Source: Anaerolineales bacterium UBA5797
GTDB taxonomy: Bacteria > Chloroflexota > Anaerolineae > Anaerolineales > Villigracilaceae
DNA: 64,000 nt
Direction of reading: 5' to 3'
NCBI GenBank assembly: GCA_002418205.1
Contig: DIDP01000076.1
Span: forward strand, 10,361-74,360
Shown: positions 1 to 9,437 of the stretch, one piece after another
How positions within the stretch are numbered: position 1 is the stretch's first letter
Layout: every line of letters begins with the position of its first letter
Notes under the pieces: generated by a model
Databases searched by the model: none
What the model was told of the DNA's origin: nothing
The model's input: only the letters and a program-made list of their open reading frames with translations
Translations under genes and position numbers: made by a program

Positions 1-54
1 ACTGCCTCCAATGCCTAATACTTTAACTTTCTCCGTGGACAGGTTTGGCAACAT
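1..54 (-). CDS. N-terminus of an unidentified protein, cut by the window edge
   Basis: An ATG at 54 on the minus strand opens 18 codons reading MLPNLSTEKVKVLGIGGS before the window ends. A strong ribosome binding site (AGGGAAAGGAG) lies just upstream, so the start is believable. The pattern KVKVLGIGGS recalls a Rossmann or tubulin/FtsZ-type first strand and glycine loop (FtsZ begins with IKVIGVGG), but 18 residues cannot settle the family. Confidence 0.45.
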   Translation of the reverse strand, partial: MLPNLSTEKVKVLGIGGS

Positions 55-334
55 TTTTTCTCCTTTCCCTTTTCAATATAATGCGTTTCGTTTTCTATGT
101 TAATGTACTGCGATATAGGTTCAGGATATAACTTTGGATACAATCATTCCATTTGTATTCTCATTCTTTTCAACATGTTGTGATTAATCTTGTGCCATCT
201 CGTCCGCCAAACGTTCTTAATAATGCTCTCTCTTCCCGTCGGAATGACCAACAAGCTGGCATGGATCGGACCCGAAACCCTGAGCGTCAATGTCCACATC
301 GAGTTCATTGAGTCGCCTTGCTGCGTTAAAAACA
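55..334. other. intergenic stretch without a recognisable gene
   Basis: This stretch separates the partial gene at the left edge from the terminator of the Wadjet operon. Short open frames exist on both strands, but none has a convincing ribosome binding site or a familiar sequence. The AT-rich part around 60-180 could hold the promoter of the leftmost gene. I see nothing else in it. Confidence 0.5.
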
Positions 335-363
335 CACTCCCGGGCTTTGAAAACCCGGGAGTG
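335..363 (-). terminator. rho-independent terminator of the Wadjet operon and repeat copy 1
   Basis: A perfect 10-bp stem (CACTCCCGGG with CCCGGGAGTG) with a 9-base loop is followed on the minus strand by TGTTTTTAA. It is the first strong terminator after jetD and lies just downstream of repeat copy 1. Confidence 0.8.
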
Positions 364-408
364 AAGAATTTGTTTGCGATTTGAAAATATCTTTATGCGG
401 CAACAGCC

Positions 409-465
409 GGTCGAAACTTATACCCGTATACATGATATATGCCAGGTTGGTCAGATTCTGATTGA
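409..465 (-). repeat. dispersed repeat, copy 1 (peptide-tail repeat)
   Basis: This is the most diverged of five same-oriented copies. It keeps the core CGAAACTTATACCCGTATA of the plus strand. On the minus strand it reads GIYHVYGYKFRPAVAA followed by a stop at 393-395. That frame is continuous and in phase with the jetD frame beyond the jetD stop codon at 504-506, so it looks like a 3-prime extension of jetD. The terminator at 335-363 follows. Confidence 0.75.
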
Positions 466-503
466 ATTGTAGACTTTATTGTTTCCTGCCATGCCAAATC
501 CAA

Positions 504-1760
504 TTAAAAGTTCTCTATGCCTTCCTGTTCCAGTTTCAAGCCCCGTTTGAGCAAATGTTCGATGATATGGCGAACGTCACGCAAGTCAGGATGGAGAAGC
601 AAGCGTTTGAGGCTCGTGCGATTAGATGCGGTGAGCGGCCGGGCGCGGGAGATATTGGCTTCGAGTGTGTCAATGTTCATTAAATAGGGTTGTATCTCTC
701 CGCTAACCGTTCGGCGCAGTTGACTCAGGATGTTGAATCCGCCGTAGTCCAAATCGGACCAGAGATATACGGGAGTGGTTTCGGGAAGCAGGCGCAGGAA
801 GCGTCGGACGGCAGGGGATGGGTTGCCGTAGGTGCAGATAACTGCATGGTGCGTTTGGGGTGTTCCGTGTTCGCCGTGTTTACCTGCGTACCTGTCTACT
901 TGTTGATGGAAGGTAGTGAGGTTTTCGACGCAGAGCACAGATTCAGCGCGCACCGATTGAAGGGCGGATATTTGTGCAGCAGGGAAGCCAATAGATGGAG
1001 TGAAACTGCCCAAGTCGAGTATCTCGCCATTTTCGGTAGTGAGTTGCCAGTTTCCAGAGAGATGAATGTAGCTTGGGTTAGCAACGAGGTTTAATTCGCG
1101 CAAAACTTCATCAGCAGGGATGCGTTTCCATTCGGGGTTGCCAAGGCGGGCGAGACTCACGATGTGACTTTTAATCGCTTCGAAACGTTTGGTGTCGTTG
1201 AAGACGCGCACGCTGAACACGCGGTAGGGAGTCTCTGCTGTCAGTGCAGGTAAAGCTTGTAAAACGGCGAGCAGGTCAAAGTTTAGGCTGGAATCAGTGA
1301 GGCTGAATGGAGCAGGGGATTTTTCCGCTTTGAGCTGGTTCAAGATGTGGGAAATCGTGCGGGCGCGCCAGTCATCCTGAAAGCGGAACTTATCGGCAAG
1401 GAGCAAACTTTCCAGGCGGGCACGATCATTGGCAATGGGAGTGCGTGTGAGGAGTTGGAATATCTCCGTGTTACGTATTCCTTGTTCCATTTTTGGAAGG
1501 GTAACAGAATGGAGCAAATGTCCTGTTTCTCCTGGAATCCAGGTGAGTTGGAGAAGCCCCTGCCTTTCGAGAAGGCTGAACTGTTCATTCGCAATAAGAC
1601 GTGGTTCAGGGTTTGCCTGTGAAAAATAGCCTGGGAGAGGAAGAGCAGCGAGAGTGACTTTTATGGAACGTGTAGTGTGTTCTGCCCGCCGTTCGAGGAT
1701 GTCGAGCAATGCATTCAGCGTAACAGTCACATCAGGAGAAGGGGCAAAAGGTATTTCCAT
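504..1760 (-). CDS. jetD: Wadjet protein JetD (Toprim-type nuclease subunit)
   Basis: The 418-residue protein matches JetD of Wadjet (DUF3322 N-terminal part, DUF2220 C-terminal part). In characterised Wadjet systems JetD is the Toprim-fold nuclease that cuts circular plasmid DNA after the JetABC SMC-like motor has extruded it. The motif WSDLDYGG at about residue 335 fits the acidic DxD of the Toprim centre. It is the last gene of the operon, 61 bp after jetC, which is the usual order. No clear ribosome binding site precedes the ATG at 1760. The frame after the stop codon continues into repeat copy 1. The family is secure; the exact start is not. Confidence 0.9.
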   Translation of the reverse strand: MEIPFAPSPDVTVTLNALLDILERRAEHTTRSIKVTLAALPLPGYFSQANPEPRLIANEQFSLLERQGLLQLTWIPGETGHLLHSVTLPKMEQGIRNTEIFQLLTRTPIANDRARLESLLLADKFRFQDDWRARTISHILNQLKAEKSPAPFSLTDSSLNFDLLAVLQALPALTAETPYRVFSVRVFNDTKRFEAIKSHIVSLARLGNPEWKRIPADEVLRELNLVANPSYIHLSGNWQLTTENGEILDLGSFTPSIGFPAAQISALQSVRAESVLCVENLTTFHQQVDRYAGKHGEHGTPQTHHAVICTYGNPSPAVRRFLRLLPETTPVYLWSDLDYGGFNILSQLRRTVSGEIQPYLMNIDTLEANISRARPLTASNRTSLKRLLLHPDLRDVRHIIEHLLKRGLKLEQEGIENF

Positions 1761-1821
1761 TTTTGGTCAGTCAAATAGAGCACGTATCATTGATTACTGA
1801 TCACCGTTTACTGATTCCTGC

Positions 1822-4800
1822 TCACTGACTCTCCAGTTTTTCCATCATCTCGCTTTTATCGATTTCGATTACAAAGGAATGATTGTTCTTGCGGACGACG
1901 GTGCAAACGCTGTCCACATACGGTAGAAGCGACCCCGATTTATCGGGCGGGGTGGCAAGGAGGACTTGCAAGCCTGCTTCGCGCATGAAGTGCAGGGCGG
2001 AGGAGGTGCGGGCAGTATCCATTTTGCTAAAGGCTTCATCGAAGAGCGCAAGGCGGATGGTATCGGATGGGCGCGCTTGATTCAGGCGGTATGCCTGTGC
2101 AAACGAAGCCGCCATTGCCACGTAAAAGGGCGTGGTGGTTTCGCCGCCGCTTTTCTTGGCGTTGATCTGGCTCAGGAGGGCGCGGTCGCCGTTGGGGTAG
2201 TGGATCCGAATGTCATATTGTAAGTAGTTGCGATAATCCTGTAGTTCGCGCAGTTCGGCGCTTTCGTTATCGTGCACACTCGTGAGACGCTCGAAGAGCA
2301 AGTCCCAGCCCTGTTGATGTCTTTGACGGAAGTCTGAATCGAAAAGCGAATCGCCCATTACCTGCTGGCTGTCCATGACCATATCGAAGACCTGGCGCAG
2401 GGCGGGCGCGGGCTGGTTGATGAATTCAAACCGTTCGCCGCCGAAGCGTAGGTTGGCAAGCGTGTCATTGAGAAAAGCAAGCTGCTGGCGTGCATCCTCG
2501 ATCTGCTCGCGCAGGCGATGGATGAAGTTTTCGACAAGCTCCTGTTCGGCAAGCCCGCGCTGGTGCGCGATCTGGTTTTCGTAGTTGGGTAACTCTGATG
2601 TGACGAGTTTTACCTTTTCCGTCACATAGCGGGCGGCATCATCTGCATCATCGGTGCCGAAATCGTAGCGGATGGAGTACGCCTGTTTGGCTTCGCGCAG
2701 GCGGTCACGCGAACGACCTTCGGCGGTCTGGTAGTCGTTTTCATAACGGCTGGCGTTTTGCAGGATCACCTCAAGCGGCTGGCGTTCGCGGCGGCGTTCG
2801 AATTCTTTTTGGACATCGGACTTTGTCTCCTCATCAGCATTCTCCTGGATGAGGAAAGACTCTGCACTGTTGATGGATTTGTCTGCGCTTCTTTCCAGGC
2901 CTGGAATGGATTCCGTTTCGATCTGTTTGATCTTCTCTTCGAGATTCCCCAGTTTCCGTTCTGCGGCGTTGACTTCTGCCTGCAACTGGTCACGCTCGTG
3001 CTGATACTTTTCCACTTCGGCTTTGAGGGTTTCGACAGTGTGAGAATCGAGCGTGGCGAGTTCCTTGTTGAGCGCGGCGAGTTCGGATTCCAGCGGAACG
3101 AGGCGGCTGAGGGCAGGCAGGGCTGTTTCAAGTTCAACGAACGGGCGGATCTTGGCGCGGGTGAGGGCGAGACGTTCACGCAAAGCAGTTTCGCGTTTAT
3201 TGAAATTCTTCAGTTCACCTGCGATCTCGTCGATGCGCTGTTCGCGTTGTTCGATCTGACGTGGTGCCGCGCGTTCACCGATGAACCAGCGTTTGTACAC
3301 CCGCGGGTTGAGGTGGCTGTCGGTGAAATTTCGACGGACGAAACATTCCTGCGTGATGGCGGTACGATGGTCGCGGAGTTGTTCGACAGTATCGCACTTT
3401 ACATAATGACCGAGGAGCAAGTTCACATAAACGCGGGCAGCAGGATGTGATGTGGTGACTTCCTTTGCTAATGCGTATTCATTGATGTTCGTATTGCGTG
3501 TTCCATTCAGGATGCTTTCCGTGTCGAGCAATGCTGCACCGTGAATGGTGTCTTTGTGCTTGCGGTAGAGCTGCATGGCATCGTCATAATGGGCGGGTGG
3601 GACAAGCAATGTGAAGCGGTTGAATCCAAGCAGACCTTCAACGGAATTTTGCCAGTCAGCGTTGGGGATTTGCAGGACATCGCAAAGGTAGACTACTTCA
3701 TTGGCACCCAGTCCCAGTTCGGCGCGCAGGATACGACGTAGGCGCGCGGCGTTGGGCGCTTCCGCTTCGTAACTGGTTTCGCGGTCGCCCGTGCGGAGCT
3801 TGCGGATATCATCTTCCAGCCTGGTGGCTTCGGTTGTTAGCTGGGTGGCTTGTTCGTTGAGGAGGGTTTGTTCGCGGGAAAAATGCTCCCCGAGGGTGGT
3901 GAGCGCCTCCTGCGTGTTGCGCAGGGCGTGTTCTGTGTTTCGTGTTGCGTGTTCCGTCAGAAAGGAATCGAGAGCAGATGGGATTTCGAGTTTATCTGCG
4001 GCAAGGAACTTTTTGAGTTTTTTTGCATCTGCGAGTTCAGCAGCGAGGGAGCGATCGAAGTCTGCTTGGCGTTGGGTGAGGAGCGTCTGTTCGGCAGTGA
4101 GGGAGGTGACTTTGTCGCGCAGTTCCTTTTCGCGTTGGGCGGTCTGGTCAGTGCGGAGGGCGATCTCAGCGTCGGTCAAAGCTGATTGGGCAAAGCGCAG
4201 GTTTCGGCTGAGTTCGCCGCGCTGAATCTCCTCCCGCTGAAAATCCAGTTTGGCAGAGTCCAGTTCGAGGCGGCGCGATTTTAGTTCATCCAGATAAACA
4301 TCTGCCTGGGCGCGGCGGGCAACATAGGTGTTGGTGATGCGGCGGCGGCGATTGGCAAGGCGTTCCTTGTCGAGATCTTCGATACGGGCGAGCGAGTCAA
4401 TGCGCTCGCGGACATCGGCGGCAAGTGACTCGAAGTGGCGCAGGGTTTCGAGTTGAGCTTGCAAAGTTTTGACATCCAGCAGATTTTCCTCGAGCAGGTA
4501 GTTATGAACGAAGGAACGGATATCCGTGAGCGGGCTGAACGCCAATCCCTTAACGATTTTGGCGGGGAAAGAATCTTTGAGTTGACCGAGGCGGTTGAGC
4601 AGATGGACGCGGTAGTCTTCGAGGCGGGTAAAAACACGGGCGCTGGCATTGGGCGGCAGGGCGAAGTTTTCGAGATGACGCTTGAAGGCGCGCGTATCGA
4701 AGAGCTGACCTGGTGTTTTGAAGAACCATGAGTCGTTGAGTGATGCATTGTGGACGATGAAATAGGTCACGTCGGGGGATCGCCCATCCTCGTAGGCGTC

Positions 4801-5130
4801 GATGACGGCTCCATGCGTGAAGAATGTCCCATCAGGGTTTTTGAATTCGAGTGCTGCCACGCCCGTCGCGTCACCGCGCAAATAGCGCTGTCCTTCGGTG
4901 CCGAGTTCGCCGCGTACATAACTGGCGAGAGTCCGTTTGCCGCCGCTGAGCGCAGCCTGGTTGAATCTCACATCGCGCTGTCCGCCCACGAGGGCAAACT
5001 GCACCGCGTCGAGGATAGTGGATTTGCCTGCGCCGTTAATGCCAATGAAGTAGGTGGTTCCCTGGCAGTCTATGGTGGTGTTTTCGAAGAGGTGCCAGTT
5101 GATGAGGCGGATACGAGTTAATTGTTTCAT
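1822..5130 (-). CDS. jetC: Wadjet protein JetC (SMC/MukB-like ATPase)
   Basis: This 1102-residue SMC-like ATPase is the motor of Wadjet. It has Walker A GINGAGKS at residues 30-37, a long charged coiled-coil centre with a hinge-like region in the middle, and a C-terminal head with the ABC signature KKSGGE and Walker B LALFDEAF. JetC pairs with the kleisin JetA and the KITE protein JetB to extrude DNA loops and detect small circular plasmids. It starts 4 bp after jetB with a good ribosome binding site (GAGGAG), so the two are probably translationally coupled. The reading frame is intact. Confidence 0.93.
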   Translation of the reverse strand: MKQLTRIRLINWHLFENTTIDCQGTTYFIGINGAGKSTILDAVQFALVGGQRDVRFNQAALSGGKRTLASYVRGELGTEGQRYLRGDATGVAALEFKNPDGTFFTHGAVIDAYEDGRSPDVTYFIVHNASLNDSWFFKTPGQLFDTRAFKRHLENFALPPNASARVFTRLEDYRVHLLNRLGQLKDSFPAKIVKGLAFSPLTDIRSFVHNYLLEENLLDVKTLQAQLETLRHFESLAADVRERIDSLARIEDLDKERLANRRRRITNTYVARRAQADVYLDELKSRRLELDSAKLDFQREEIQRGELSRNLRFAQSALTDAEIALRTDQTAQREKELRDKVTSLTAEQTLLTQRQADFDRSLAAELADAKKLKKFLAADKLEIPSALDSFLTEHATRNTEHALRNTQEALTTLGEHFSREQTLLNEQATQLTTEATRLEDDIRKLRTGDRETSYEAEAPNAARLRRILRAELGLGANEVVYLCDVLQIPNADWQNSVEGLLGFNRFTLLVPPAHYDDAMQLYRKHKDTIHGAALLDTESILNGTRNTNINEYALAKEVTTSHPAARVYVNLLLGHYVKCDTVEQLRDHRTAITQECFVRRNFTDSHLNPRVYKRWFIGERAAPRQIEQREQRIDEIAGELKNFNKRETALRERLALTRAKIRPFVELETALPALSRLVPLESELAALNKELATLDSHTVETLKAEVEKYQHERDQLQAEVNAAERKLGNLEEKIKQIETESIPGLERSADKSINSAESFLIQENADEETKSDVQKEFERRRERQPLEVILQNASRYENDYQTAEGRSRDRLREAKQAYSIRYDFGTDDADDAARYVTEKVKLVTSELPNYENQIAHQRGLAEQELVENFIHRLREQIEDARQQLAFLNDTLANLRFGGERFEFINQPAPALRQVFDMVMDSQQVMGDSLFDSDFRQRHQQGWDLLFERLTSVHDNESAELRELQDYRNYLQYDIRIHYPNGDRALLSQINAKKSGGETTTPFYVAMAASFAQAYRLNQARPSDTIRLALFDEAFSKMDTARTSSALHFMREAGLQVLLATPPDKSGSLLPYVDSVCTVVRKNNHSFVIEIDKSEMMEKLESQ

Positions 5131-5134
5131 GGTG

Positions 5135-5761
5135 TCACTCCTCTTCGCTTTCGTTTTCGACCTCGCTCGCCCGGTACTTTCTCAGCCATGCTTCCAGCTC
5201 GGATGCGGATTGGATGGGGAGAATGAGGCGAACCGAGCCGCGCAGGCGTAGACGGGCTTCCCCATCATGTACATCGATATTGCGACCATCAATCGTGTCG
5301 ATCAGACCGATGGCGCGCAGGCGGCGCAGGAGAGTTTCGTACTGTCCAACGCCGAGGTCGCGTTCCTTGCCCGTGATAGTACGATACTCTTCGCGCACTT
5401 CGCCGATCGTGACAACGGGATCGCTGGCGAGGCTGAGATGTTCGGTTTTGTCTTCGTAGAGTTTGCGGAGCACGACGATCAGCAGGGATTCGTCGAGCTT
5501 GTAGCGGGCGCGGCTGTAGCTGTATTCGGAAACCACTTGAAAGATGCGGTGATAGTCGTCGTGCAGGAGACTGAAACCCGTCAGCGCCAAAACCGATTCG
5601 AACACAGCGCGGTGGCGATGAACAATATAATAATCGTCCTTGTCGCCATCCACATCCTGGTAGAGAAACGTTTGTCCCAACAGACGGTTGACGATGCGCG
5701 GGAAGTCACGGCGTGATTTTTCGGGGATATCCTGGAGGATGTTTTCTTGGGTAAGGGGCAT
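5135..5761 (-). CDS. jetB: Wadjet protein JetB (KITE/MukE-like)
   Basis: The product of about 208 residues resembles the DUF4194 JetB proteins, the winged-helix KITE subunit that bridges kleisin and SMC motor. I place the start at the ATG at 5761 (MPLTQENILQD), which has GGAAA upstream, rather than the in-frame TTG at 5773. It is followed 4 bp later by jetC. The acidic C-terminus (ENESEEE) is ordinary for this family. Confidence 0.88.
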   Translation of the reverse strand: MPLTQENILQDIPEKSRRDFPRIVNRLLGQTFLYQDVDGDKDDYYIVHRHRAVFESVLALTGFSLLHDDYHRIFQVVSEYSYSRARYKLDESLLIVVLRKLYEDKTEHLSLASDPVVTIGEVREEYRTITGKERDLGVGQYETLLRRLRAIGLIDTIDGRNIDVHDGEARLRLRGSVRLILPIQSASELEAWLRKYRASEVENESEEE

Positions 5762-5799
5762 GGCAGTTTCCAAATCGGGTTGCTTGGTACGGGTTTTGT

Positions 5800-7230
5800 T
5801 CAGAGTTTGATCAAATCGAAAGGTACAACTTTATACTGCCCAACCCGCACCGGTTCGCCCTCGCTGACTTCAAGCCCGTAACTTACTTCGGGATGGTGGG
5901 CGTAGGCAATGATGGTGGTGAGCCAGTGCAGATCGTCACGGACTGGCAGTTTGGTAACTGGGAGACGTTTGTGTCCATTAAAGAAGCCGAGGACTTTACG
6001 ATTGACTTTTTCAGGAGAGAACGCCTGTGTAACGTCCTGCATGGTCAGGGCGTGGAGGGCGGCGAATTCCTCAGGAGGGAGAACTGGAACAACAACAGAA
6101 TCGGGGGTGAAGGGCGCGCGGCGCTGCGGCGGGGTATAAAAACTTTTCAGGTCAGGAACCCGCACGGGTACTTGACCTAAACCAGGAGCTTCCTCGGGGA
6201 GTTCATCGAGTCTTTCGTCGCACAAGGCAGATAAACCTTTTGCCAGTGAAACCAGGGTGTCTTTGAAACTTCCATCGGCATTGCCCAGTTTGTAACGCAC
6301 CTGTCGGAAGGAAGTGCGTAGGTATTGCGCATGCCGAGCATCGATATCGGCGATGAGCGGATCCAGCCCTTCGAGTTGATGAGCAATAAAAAGAAGGGAT
6401 TGCGTGATTTCGTGTTCCGCTTGGGCGGGTGAAAGGCGGCTTTGCGCCGCAAGTTCCTCGGCAGTGTGATCAAGCCAGTCGTCATCTACCAGCCAGGCAT
6501 GGATCTGATTGATAATGTCGCGGCGATAACGCGAGACGTGGTCGGATGTTTTCAGGGCGTGGTATGCAGGTCCCAGTGTTTGGGTGTAATCGTCGAACTG
6601 CAGGCGCAGGAGATCGGCAACTTTGATCTGTTTGGTGGCGCGTTCGACATAGCGCCGAATATTCTGGTTCAATTCGTTCAGTCCGCGCACCACCTGGCGG
6701 ATATTCTCGTAGGTTTGCGAAACGGCAAGCGTGGGAGAAAAATCTTTGTGGGTTGTGGCAGATGTGATGAGTTGGTGCGCGGCGTAGAGTTGTCCCTTGA
6801 ACTCACGCGGCTTTTGTTCCTGAATGGAACGCAGAGCTTCTAGCAGGATGAAGGCGTAATCGGGAAGGATGATGGTTTCGGAATAGTCGGCGTGTTGTTC
6901 GCGTTCGATCCAGCCTGAATCGGCGAGTCGACGAATGATATAGCCGGCATAGGACTGCTCGGGTTTGGATCCTGCCAGTGAGGACGAATCAGGCTCAGGG
7001 GAGGTCTGATTCACCATGTCGGCTTTCACTTCGCTTTCGGCATCCGCTTCCTTGATGTAGTCCATGATCTCAGCGAGAACAGTTTCCCGTGCCAATCCGA
7101 AGCGATTGAATTCGGCGAGGCTGTAAATGCGGATGAGGATCGCCATGTAGTGTCGCTGGAGGCTGGCGAAACCCTGCGTGGTAAAGATGTTGAAGAGATT
7201 GGACGGGAGAATATCAAACGGATTCGGCAC
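5800..7230 (-). CDS. jetA: Wadjet protein JetA (kleisin/MukF-like)
   Basis: The 476-residue protein begins MPNPFDILPSNLFNIF, the F-x-x-x-P-x-N-x-F pattern I associate with the JetA family of type II Wadjet (pfam18982) rather than with DUF3375 of type I. It should act as the kleisin linking the two JetC heads. It starts with GTG at 7230, with GGGAG about 8 bases upstream, and overlaps the 3-prime end of the XRE gene by 17 bases. Type assignment is from memory of the N-terminal pattern; the Wadjet identity is supported by the whole operon. Confidence 0.85.
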   Translation of the reverse strand: MPNPFDILPSNLFNIFTTQGFASLQRHYMAILIRIYSLAEFNRFGLARETVLAEIMDYIKEADAESEVKADMVNQTSPEPDSSSLAGSKPEQSYAGYIIRRLADSGWIEREQHADYSETIILPDYAFILLEALRSIQEQKPREFKGQLYAAHQLITSATTHKDFSPTLAVSQTYENIRQVVRGLNELNQNIRRYVERATKQIKVADLLRLQFDDYTQTLGPAYHALKTSDHVSRYRRDIINQIHAWLVDDDWLDHTAEELAAQSRLSPAQAEHEITQSLLFIAHQLEGLDPLIADIDARHAQYLRTSFRQVRYKLGNADGSFKDTLVSLAKGLSALCDERLDELPEEAPGLGQVPVRVPDLKSFYTPPQRRAPFTPDSVVVPVLPPEEFAALHALTMQDVTQAFSPEKVNRKVLGFFNGHKRLPVTKLPVRDDLHWLTTIIAYAHHPEVSYGLEVSEGEPVRVGQYKVVPFDLIKL

Positions 7231-7465
7231 GTTCTGACTCCCAGATAAGAAGATCCTGCGGTTGACAGTTTAGAACAGCACACAGGCGGGCGAGGGCGTC
7301 GAGATCTACGTGGCGGGCGGCGCCTGAATCGAGGCGGTAGACAAAATCTTTTGGCACCCCTGCTTTCTCCGCAAGTTTGCGCGGGGACATGCGTTCGCCC
7401 GTTGCAGCCTGGTGTTTGCCAAGCAGGACAGTGATTCGACCGGATGTCGAGATTTTAGAACGCAT
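7214..7465 (-). CDS. XRE-family helix-turn-helix regulator of the Wadjet operon
   Basis: This 83-residue protein is essentially one Cro/CI-type helix-turn-helix domain (MSPRKLAEKAGVPKDFVYRL, then LDALARLCAVLNCQPQDLL). It is the first gene of the Wadjet operon and overlaps jetA by 17 bases, so the two are coupled. Canonical Wadjet operons carry only jetABCD, so a built-in XRE gene suggests autoregulation, perhaps to limit a toxic nuclease. Its ATG lies 6 bases after a consensus -10 box, so the mRNA is probably leaderless. Confidence 0.85.
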   Translation of the reverse strand: MRSKISTSGRITVLLGKHQAATGERMSPRKLAEKAGVPKDFVYRLDSGAARHVDLDALARLCAVLNCQPQDLLIWESERAESV

Positions 7466-7471
7466 GTTCGT

Positions 7472-7500
7472 ATTTTACGGATATTGAAGTTGTTTGTCAA
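7472..7500 (-). promoter_or_regulatory. consensus sigma-70 promoter of the XRE-Wadjet operon
   Basis: On the minus strand TTGACA (7500-7495) is followed after exactly 17 bases by TAAAAT (7477-7472), and the ATG of the XRE gene follows after 6 bases. Transcription should start at or next to the A of the ATG, giving a leaderless mRNA. Confidence 0.8.
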
Positions 7501-7643
7501 GACATTTGGCGAAAATTTAAGACAAGTGTAGCATTGCCGTGGGCAAGATGTGAATTCCGCTTCCTTATTTTTTGTGTTCCTGCCCAGGTGGAAAGTAAAT
7601 GATTCTGCCCTCCCATTACCCATGCACATGGAGTTCATTATAG

Positions 7644-9203
7644 GGAGAAAAAAACAGCCCAATTGAGCAAGAGATCGACTGCCGGCATGTGGCACAGCAA
7701 AACGAATTAACAGTCACTCACGTTTATCGCGATGTAGAAAAATATCGGGTTGGTAACAAACTGGTCGAACCATCAGGAAGTCGTTCGGACAGACCAGGCT
7801 TACTGACAATGCTCAAAGACGCGACTAGGGACGAATACTATGTCATCCTCGCCTGGCAAGAAGACAGACTGTATCGTGGTCTACGAGCGATGTTGACAGT
7901 CTTGGAAATTGTTCAGGACTATAAGATCGGAATCCTGTTGGCAAAAGAAAATTTCGATTCCAAGATCGCTCCTATCCGCGCCTGGGTAGCTGAGATGGAA
8001 TTGGATGGCATGAAAGAACGGATGGAGATGGGTGTCAAGGCGCGGCTGAAAGCTGGGAAAGCAAATTCCGGACAAGACCGCTATGGGTATATTCGCATAG
8101 GTGAGAATCTCCACCTTATCGAAGAAGATGCAAAATGGGTACGTCAAATCTTTGAATGGTACACCCAGAAAACTTCCCTCACGCAAATTCGAAAACGCCT
8201 GATCTCTGCCAATGCTCCACAAAAGGGGAGTAGTATTCCCCGACACATCCGATGGGCCCGGTCCAGTATTCAGGCTATACTCAAGTCCGCCAGAGAGTAT
8301 GTCTATGGTTTCAAAACATATTCACGCGCAGGGCAGACCTTCCATATCCCTGTTGAACCCATCATCGATATTTCCACCTATGAATTGTTTGTTAAGATGC
8401 GAGAAGAAAATAAGACCTACCCAAAACACCGCAGGCGAAATGATTACCTGCTATCCGGACATCTGAAATGTGCCTGTAACCTGACTTGGCGGGGACGTAC
8501 CGCAACCCATCGCAACAGCCGTAAGGGGAAATGGGTTGAGCGCAAAACCCCGATAAGTACCTATTTCTGCCCACAGCCCCATAAGGAGCTCAGACCGCCG
8601 GATTGCCCGAAATCTGTGGGCGCCAAACATGCAGAAATGCAGGTCTGGGGAAAATTGTATGAGTTCGTCATGAACCCGGATTTCCTGCATGCACAAGCCA
8701 AAGACATTGTTAAGTAACTTCGACAAAAATATGAACACCTACAAAAAGATCAGCAAGAGATTCTTGAAGAACTGGAAAAAGAGTCCACCAAGCGTCAGCA
8801 AGTTATTACGGAAGCCCGTAAAGCTTTGAGGGATGATGCGGATTTTGCAGAGCAGATACGTGAACTGTATAGAGTAGAGGGGCGATTGAAGCGTAGACTG
8901 ACACTTATAGAACAAGAAATGGAAATCTACGCCAGGTTGGATTGGGAAGAAAAAGTCAATGATTATGTGACGGACCTTCAGACAGGGATCGAAGAATTGA
9001 ACAACGCTATTCCCAAGGTTCCCGAAGAACAGCATCATGTCTTTTTGTTGAAAAAACAACTGGTGGATGAACTTGTCGCTGAAGCGATGATCGATGGCAA
9101 GCGGGACATTCTGGTGGAATTTCGAGCCAAGATCATGGATTCGGAAGTGAGTAAACAAATACTGGACTTTCCGAATGGTGGTGAAATCGTAGTTCGGTTG
9201 TAG
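7644..9203 (+). pseudogene. decayed large serine recombinase (paralogue of the gene at 11175)
   Basis: The sequence aligns in one frame with the intact recombinase at 11175-12782 from the GEK.SPIEQE segment to the shared C-terminus. The 5-prime end, including the catalytic serine motif (RTSSDTQ), is missing: homology stops near 7644, right after an in-frame TAG at 7641. A second lesion is a TAA at 8715-8717 where the paralogue has CAA (Gln). The two open pieces, 7689-8717 and 8718-9203, would encode the recombinase domain with zinc ribbon and the C-terminal coiled coil. It cannot be catalytically active. The copies differ at many positions, so the duplication is not recent. Confidence 0.85.
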
Positions 9204-9227
9204 TGAACAGCTACTAATGAAATAGAA

Positions 9228-9276
9228 AACGCCTTGACAATCCCTCAAAAGAGAGTGGATCATCAAGGCGTTTTTT
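9228..9276 (+). terminator. terminator after the recombinase pseudogene
   Basis: A 10-bp stem (AACGCCTTGA with TCAAGGCGTT) is followed by a T run. The intact recombinase at 12.8 kb has a related hairpin with the same outer stem. Confidence 0.75.
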
Positions 9277-9288
9277 ACATTAAATACA

Positions 9289-9318
9289 CACTTCCCGACT
9301 TAGGTGACCCGGGAAGTG
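9289..9318 (-). terminator. hairpin downstream of repeat copy 2
   Basis: A 9-bp stem (CACTTCCCG with CGGGAAGTG) is followed on the minus strand by TGTATTT. It would end minus-strand transcripts that come from the ATPase gene and repeat copy 2. Confidence 0.55.
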
Positions 9319-9437
9319 CGGCATGATCGTTTATGACACAAATTCCTATTCCAATACACGATCATTCAACCATATAAAGAGCTTTGAGTTATTTTTAGTG
9401 TCCTATCTCCATCTATAAGGGCAGGATGTGGTATGTA

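Noticed and set aside
2758..3450. Long plus-strand open frames inside jetC and other large genes
   Set aside because: They lie opposite well-supported genes, lack ribosome binding sites and known domains, and are shadows of the coding strand.
8715..8717. In-frame TAA in the first recombinase as possible recoding
   Set aside because: The gene also lacks its catalytic N-terminus, TAA is not a selenocysteine codon, and the paralogue has a plain CAA there. Decay is the simple explanation.
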